64,000 nt of DNA from Siniperca chuatsi (Eukaryota > Chordata > Actinopteri > Centrarchiformes > Sinipercidae), in the NCBI RefSeq assembly GCF_020085105.1, contig NC_058052.1, positions 27,125,733 to 27,189,732 of the forward strand. Direction: 5' to 3'. The translations under genes were made by a program, and so were the position numbers. The notes beneath the pieces were generated by a model. The model did not search any database and was not told the DNA's origin. It worked only from the letters and a program-made list of their open reading frames with translations. Below are positions 60,681 through 64,000 of the stretch, piece by piece; position 1 is the stretch's first letter; each line of letters begins with the position of its first letter.

Positions 60681-61479
60681 GCCTTAACAAGTCAGAAGTA
60701 AAATTGTTCATCTCTAACCTATTTTACTTTCTGCGTCACCCATCTGTTCCCTCTTCCAAGGACAAGAGGAATTAAAACAAGAAAAAGACATAACACAGCT
60801 TGGCAGAAACCTTGAAAGAGAGCCACCTTAGCCCCTGCCTGAAGAGAGCTTTAATCATGAGAGACATCAAAGCCAAGAGGAAGAGTCTCCACCCCCTTCA
60901 CCAACAACCACCTGTGAGGATTCACCTTCTTCACCTCACCCAAACCCCATCCAGGTCACCCTCCTCCCCCCTCTTGGAATTCACTGACCAGATGAAAGAG
61001 CTGGTCACTGCTGGGACCAAACTTAGCCCACGCCCTTTCCCTCGTCCTACTCCCATTTTCTCTCTCCTAAACCCCCTTTGGCGTCCACTTCCAACACTGG
61101 CTTTAAGTCTTCAGTCAGTTTTGACACATTTGTCACAGTTACGGCACCCGGACCCCCCCCCCCGACAACGGCATCAAAATCCTGTCTCCCCAGCCTGATA
61201 AAAATATAGCATGTCCAGTTGTTTGTATACAAAATACTGCAAGCTCTAATAGATATCTGCTGGATCCAGGCTACAAGCCGGGGCCCTCTGTGCTGGTAGC
61301 TTTCTCAATTCCTGTCTCGATAGGTAATAGAAAAAGAATGAAAGTGAATGTGCTAAGAAACAGGAAGCCCACAACTGATTCTGCAAACTTAGCATCCATT
61401 TCCGTCAGCTACAGGCTGCAAAAAATTGGCTAGATAAACCGTAGTCTCTCCTACATGCTTGGAACAGGAGGGTAAGGCG

Positions 61480-61555
61480 AGCAGTATTGAAATGGTGACA
61501 AACTGCACTGTTTCACCGCTAGATGCCAATAAATCCTACATACTGGACCTTTGAA
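61480..61555. repeat. Short MITE-like fragment
   Basis: CGCTAGATGCCAATAAATCC and TACATACTGGACCTTTGAAA are phrases of a widespread fish repeat. A related piece is at 23868-23945. Confidence 0.4.
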
Positions 61556-61803
61556 ACACCAGTGAAATATTTATTCAGGTTTTCTCTTCCACACCCGACG
61601 TCTCTTGTAATTACACATCTGAACGGACAAAAAATGACCTGTCAAATCAACGATTGGATGTGCCCGAATTTTCAGTTAAACAAATATAATATATACTGAA
61701 GTTATTGTTTTTGGAGCCAAAGAAGAACAATTAAAAGTTAGCGCTCAGATTAAATCGGTAATGTTAAAAACCACAAACCAAGCCAGAAATCTTGGTGTAG
61801 TCA

Positions 61804-62007
61804 ATTCAATGGGGCTTTATTGGCATGGCAAACAGATGTTAACACTGCCAAAGCAAGTGTTAAATAAAACATATGCATAAACAGAAGAAATGTGCTGTTA
61901 AAAATCTATACAAAAAAGTAAGTAATGATAATAAAATATTGTAGACTTGCAGTTAAAAATACAAATAAGTGAAAACTATGTAAACGCTGCAACATTTTTT
62001 TTTTAAA

Positions 62008-62058
<51 letters not shown>

Positions 62059-62305
62059 ATGCATGCATGTGTTGTTTGTGTCTAGGTCATTCACTGTCCC
62101 TCAGGTTGTGGCATGTTGATACATACTGGGCAGCAGGATCGGCCCTGTCTCCTTCTCCCAGGAGTATTTTTAATGTTGAGAGCTCATTAAGCTCTTTGAA
62201 ATCTGAGATTACAGAATTGAACTTGTTGAAGTAAATGTTCCTTATTTCACTGAATGTTGAACATTGTAGGAGGAAGTGCATCTCTGTCTCAGCCTCATAG
62301 TAGCA
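61804..62305 (-). mobile_element. I/Nimb-like LINE 3' end, second copy, nested in L2
   Basis: Closely matches 51372-51870. The minus-strand reading gives [20 protein letters not shown] and [17 protein letters not shown], as in the longer copy. A perfect 8-bp direct repeat TGTAGTCA (61796-61803 and 62306-62313) flanks it. It interrupts the L2 ORF2 reading after ARNLGV, which then resumes. It is a 5'-truncated insertion of about 0.5 kb. Confidence 0.85.
62012..62050. repeat. (GT)n microsatellite in nested LINE copy
   Basis: About 19 GT units at the same place as in the copy at 51.58 kb. Confidence 0.9.
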
Positions 62306-63016
62306 TGTAGTCATGGATTAAGACCTGAATTTCAATAGCCACATTAAGCTAATCACAAAGTCAGCCAACGGTGTCTTTACAGGTCTCTCTAAAAATCAAT
62401 CAGACAGCTGCAGCTGATTCCGAACGCTGCTGCTCGCGTCCTCACTAAGACGTGGAATAAATGGATCACATCATTCCAGTTCTGAGGTCTTTACACTGGC
62501 TTCCTGTCTGTCAAAGAATTGATTTCAATATACTGCTGTTGGTTTATAGAGCACTGAATGGTTTAGGGCCAAAGCACATTTCTGATCTTCTGCTATGTTA
62601 TGATCAATCCAGACCTCTCAGGTGGTCTGGGATCAGGTCTGCTTTCTGTCCCAGAGTCTAAACAAGACTAAACAGTTTTTATGCACCATATGTCTGGAAC
62701 AAACTCCCAGAAAACTGCAGGTCTGCTGCAACTCTGTTCTTTTAAATCAAGGCTGAAGACTTTTCTGTTCATCGCTGCCTTTTATTAAATCAAATTTGAG
62801 GCTTTTGATTAATATCTTACACTGCACTGTAAATGTAACTCTCCTGTTTTATCTTACTTTTATCTTATCTATATTTTCTATTTAATTGTATTTAAATGTA
62901 TTTATATTGCCTTATCTTGCTTTTACCGTTTGTCTTGATGCCTTTTGTGTTTTATGTAAACCACTTTGAATTGCCTTGTTGTTGAAATGTGCTATATAAA
63001 TAAACTTGCCTTGCCT

Positions 63017-64000
63017 AAAGAGGCAACCGTTTTGTTCCCAGAGAGGGCAATTATTCTTCCCAATTTGCAAGTATGCTTTTTTGTACTAAAGCTGTACCAG
63101 TATAGTACGTACTGACATGTTGGCCTACATGTAGGTAAAAGGGAACAAGATGTGAAGTTAGGGAATGAGTGGGTAACAACAGTATGACCTACTGAGCAAC
63201 TAGAAGCTAGAAATTTGGGGAAATTGGTTCTTTACTTTATAAATCTGCTGTGATTTATTTCAAAATGATCATATATTACTTTACAACATTGGAGTGGTAC
63301 AGACGATAATAAAAAGATGATGCAAACTACATAGTTATTTTTTTTAGGTTTGGCTTATTAAATAACTATGGGTTAAATTTGTATTTTGACTTTGGAACAA
63401 ACAGAGTACTGTGTTTATTGTAAAGTAGGCCTACTTACGAAATGGGCTGCAACATTGCACATTACTGAAACAAACAAACCTCTCTCACATTTCCTAGTAT
63501 AGCCCTATGTATTGAAAATGTCACTGAGCTACGTTGTCTGCTTTAGCTTGCATTAAGTTTGTTGGCCAGCAGGCTTGCATTGGGGCTGATTGAGGTAGCT
63601 ACCACAGCGATGGTAGATACATACAGTAAACGCTGCGTTCGGGCTTGTGAGATGAGTCTGCCGCTGCCATCTTGCAGAGGTGTTCTGACCCATTCAAATA
63701 GTAGAAAATGACAGACTTTTGTGCTGCTTTTGGATGTTCTAACGAAAGAAATGCCAAAACCAACCAACAGGGAATAACATTTCACAGGTGACAAGTTGTT
63801 TTACAATATTTTACTGTTACGAACGTTACAGTATCAATTGCTTCCTAGGCTGCTCTCACACACATGAAAATGACAGCTATTTTTTTTAAAAACTTACAAC
63901 TAAAACAACTTGATATATCACAATATATCACAAAAGTTATCCTTATTTTAAGCTAACATAAGGTTAAGTGACTGTCCTGATACTAAGTTAAGCTAACTTA
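63017..64000. other. Gene-free right edge
   Basis: No gene recognised. The minus-strand reading at 63543-63794 includes PVKCYSLLVGFGISFVRTSK. The plus-strand words CHFL and CAAF-like around 63715-63780 faintly recall a THAP-domain start (FCAAFGCSNERNAKTN-like, near 63718). If real, a further THAP or P-element-type sequence may begin here and run past the window. Confidence 0.3.

Larger units (their letters stand above)
59650..63016 (+). mobile_element. L2/Maui LINE, rearranged: ORF1 part, deleted ORF2 and intact 3' tail
   Basis: Order on the plus strand: ORF1 esterase-like region with VFISGPLSPARIGVGRL (near 60064) and HSVHFIDKVNFFW (near 60157); a polar Pro/Ser-rich stretch (60800-61200); NRKRMKVNVLRNRKPTTDSA (61326-61385); the ORF2 C-terminal part (EVIVFGAKEEQLKVSAQ, near 61700). 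After a nested insertion it continues with DLNFNSHIKLITKSANGVFT-like sequence and the 3' tail ending TGTTGAAATGTGCTATATAA then ATAAACTTGCCTTGCC (63016). Most of ORF2, including the catalytic reverse transcriptase, is missing between about 61.4 and 61.65 kb. That ORF1 and the tail come from one insertion is an inference. Confidence 0.65.

Noticed and set aside
60800-61198. 132-residue Pro/Ser-rich plus-strand reading
   Set aside because: It lies between L2 ORF1 blocks and has low-complexity composition. It is better explained as decayed LINE sequence than a host gene.
1-64000. CRISPR arrays, bacterial operons or ribosome-binding sites
   Set aside because: Introns, poly(A) signals and LINE content show a vertebrate nuclear genome. 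The tandem repeats seen are microsatellites, not spaced direct repeats.

Overview
The window is nuclear DNA from a bony fish, probably a percomorph. Three spliced genes match known vertebrate proteins at full length: an OAT2-type organic anion transporter, the mitochondrial assembly factor cox20 and the pituitary hormone subunit lhb. The surrounding DNA is AT-rich and full of teleost repeats: L2/Maui, Rex1, Rex3/RTE and I/Nimb-like LINEs, plus Tc1, piggyBac-like, Harbinger-like and hAT remnants.

Layout. 1-15 kb: no host gene found; a Ty3/gypsy fossil at the left edge, a decayed L2 LINE (2.05-3.83 kb), a Penelope-like repeat (5.15-5.57 kb) and several non-coding repeat fragments. 15.1-24.5 kb (+): slc22a7-like transporter, ten coding exons, 549 aa; intron 2 carries an almost full-length Rex3-like LINE (16.34-19.68 kb) bounded by an 8-bp target duplication. 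25.97-27.64 kb (-): GPCR A. 31.9-34.1 kb (-): cox20, four exons, 118 aa. 35.19-35.26 kb (-): a tRNA-Glu(TTC) copy. 35.8-39.0 kb (+): lhb, 148 aa, with a TATA box, a non-coding first exon and a poly(A) signal. 41.8-43.05 kb (-): GPCR B. 46.05-56.06 kb (-): GPCR C, whose three coding exons are spread over 10 kb by transposons in both introns. 56-64 kb: no host gene found; a hAT transposase remnant and a rearranged L2 LINE with an I/Nimb-like LINE end nested in it.

The three receptors are the most distinctive content. They are class A GPCRs related to each other. All lack the usual TM3-ECL2 cysteine pair and have a D-x(3)-Y type TM7 motif instead of NPxxY. By eye they are closest to MAS-related receptors. 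B and C share exact intron positions and phases and a splice acceptor just 5' of the ATG; A is diverged, has one fewer coding intron and has lost the E/DRY arginine. The other genes are an organic anion transporter, a respiratory-chain assembly factor and a gonadotropin subunit; nothing in the sequence ties these genes into one pathway. I found no CRISPR array, prokaryotic system or clearly new multi-gene system.
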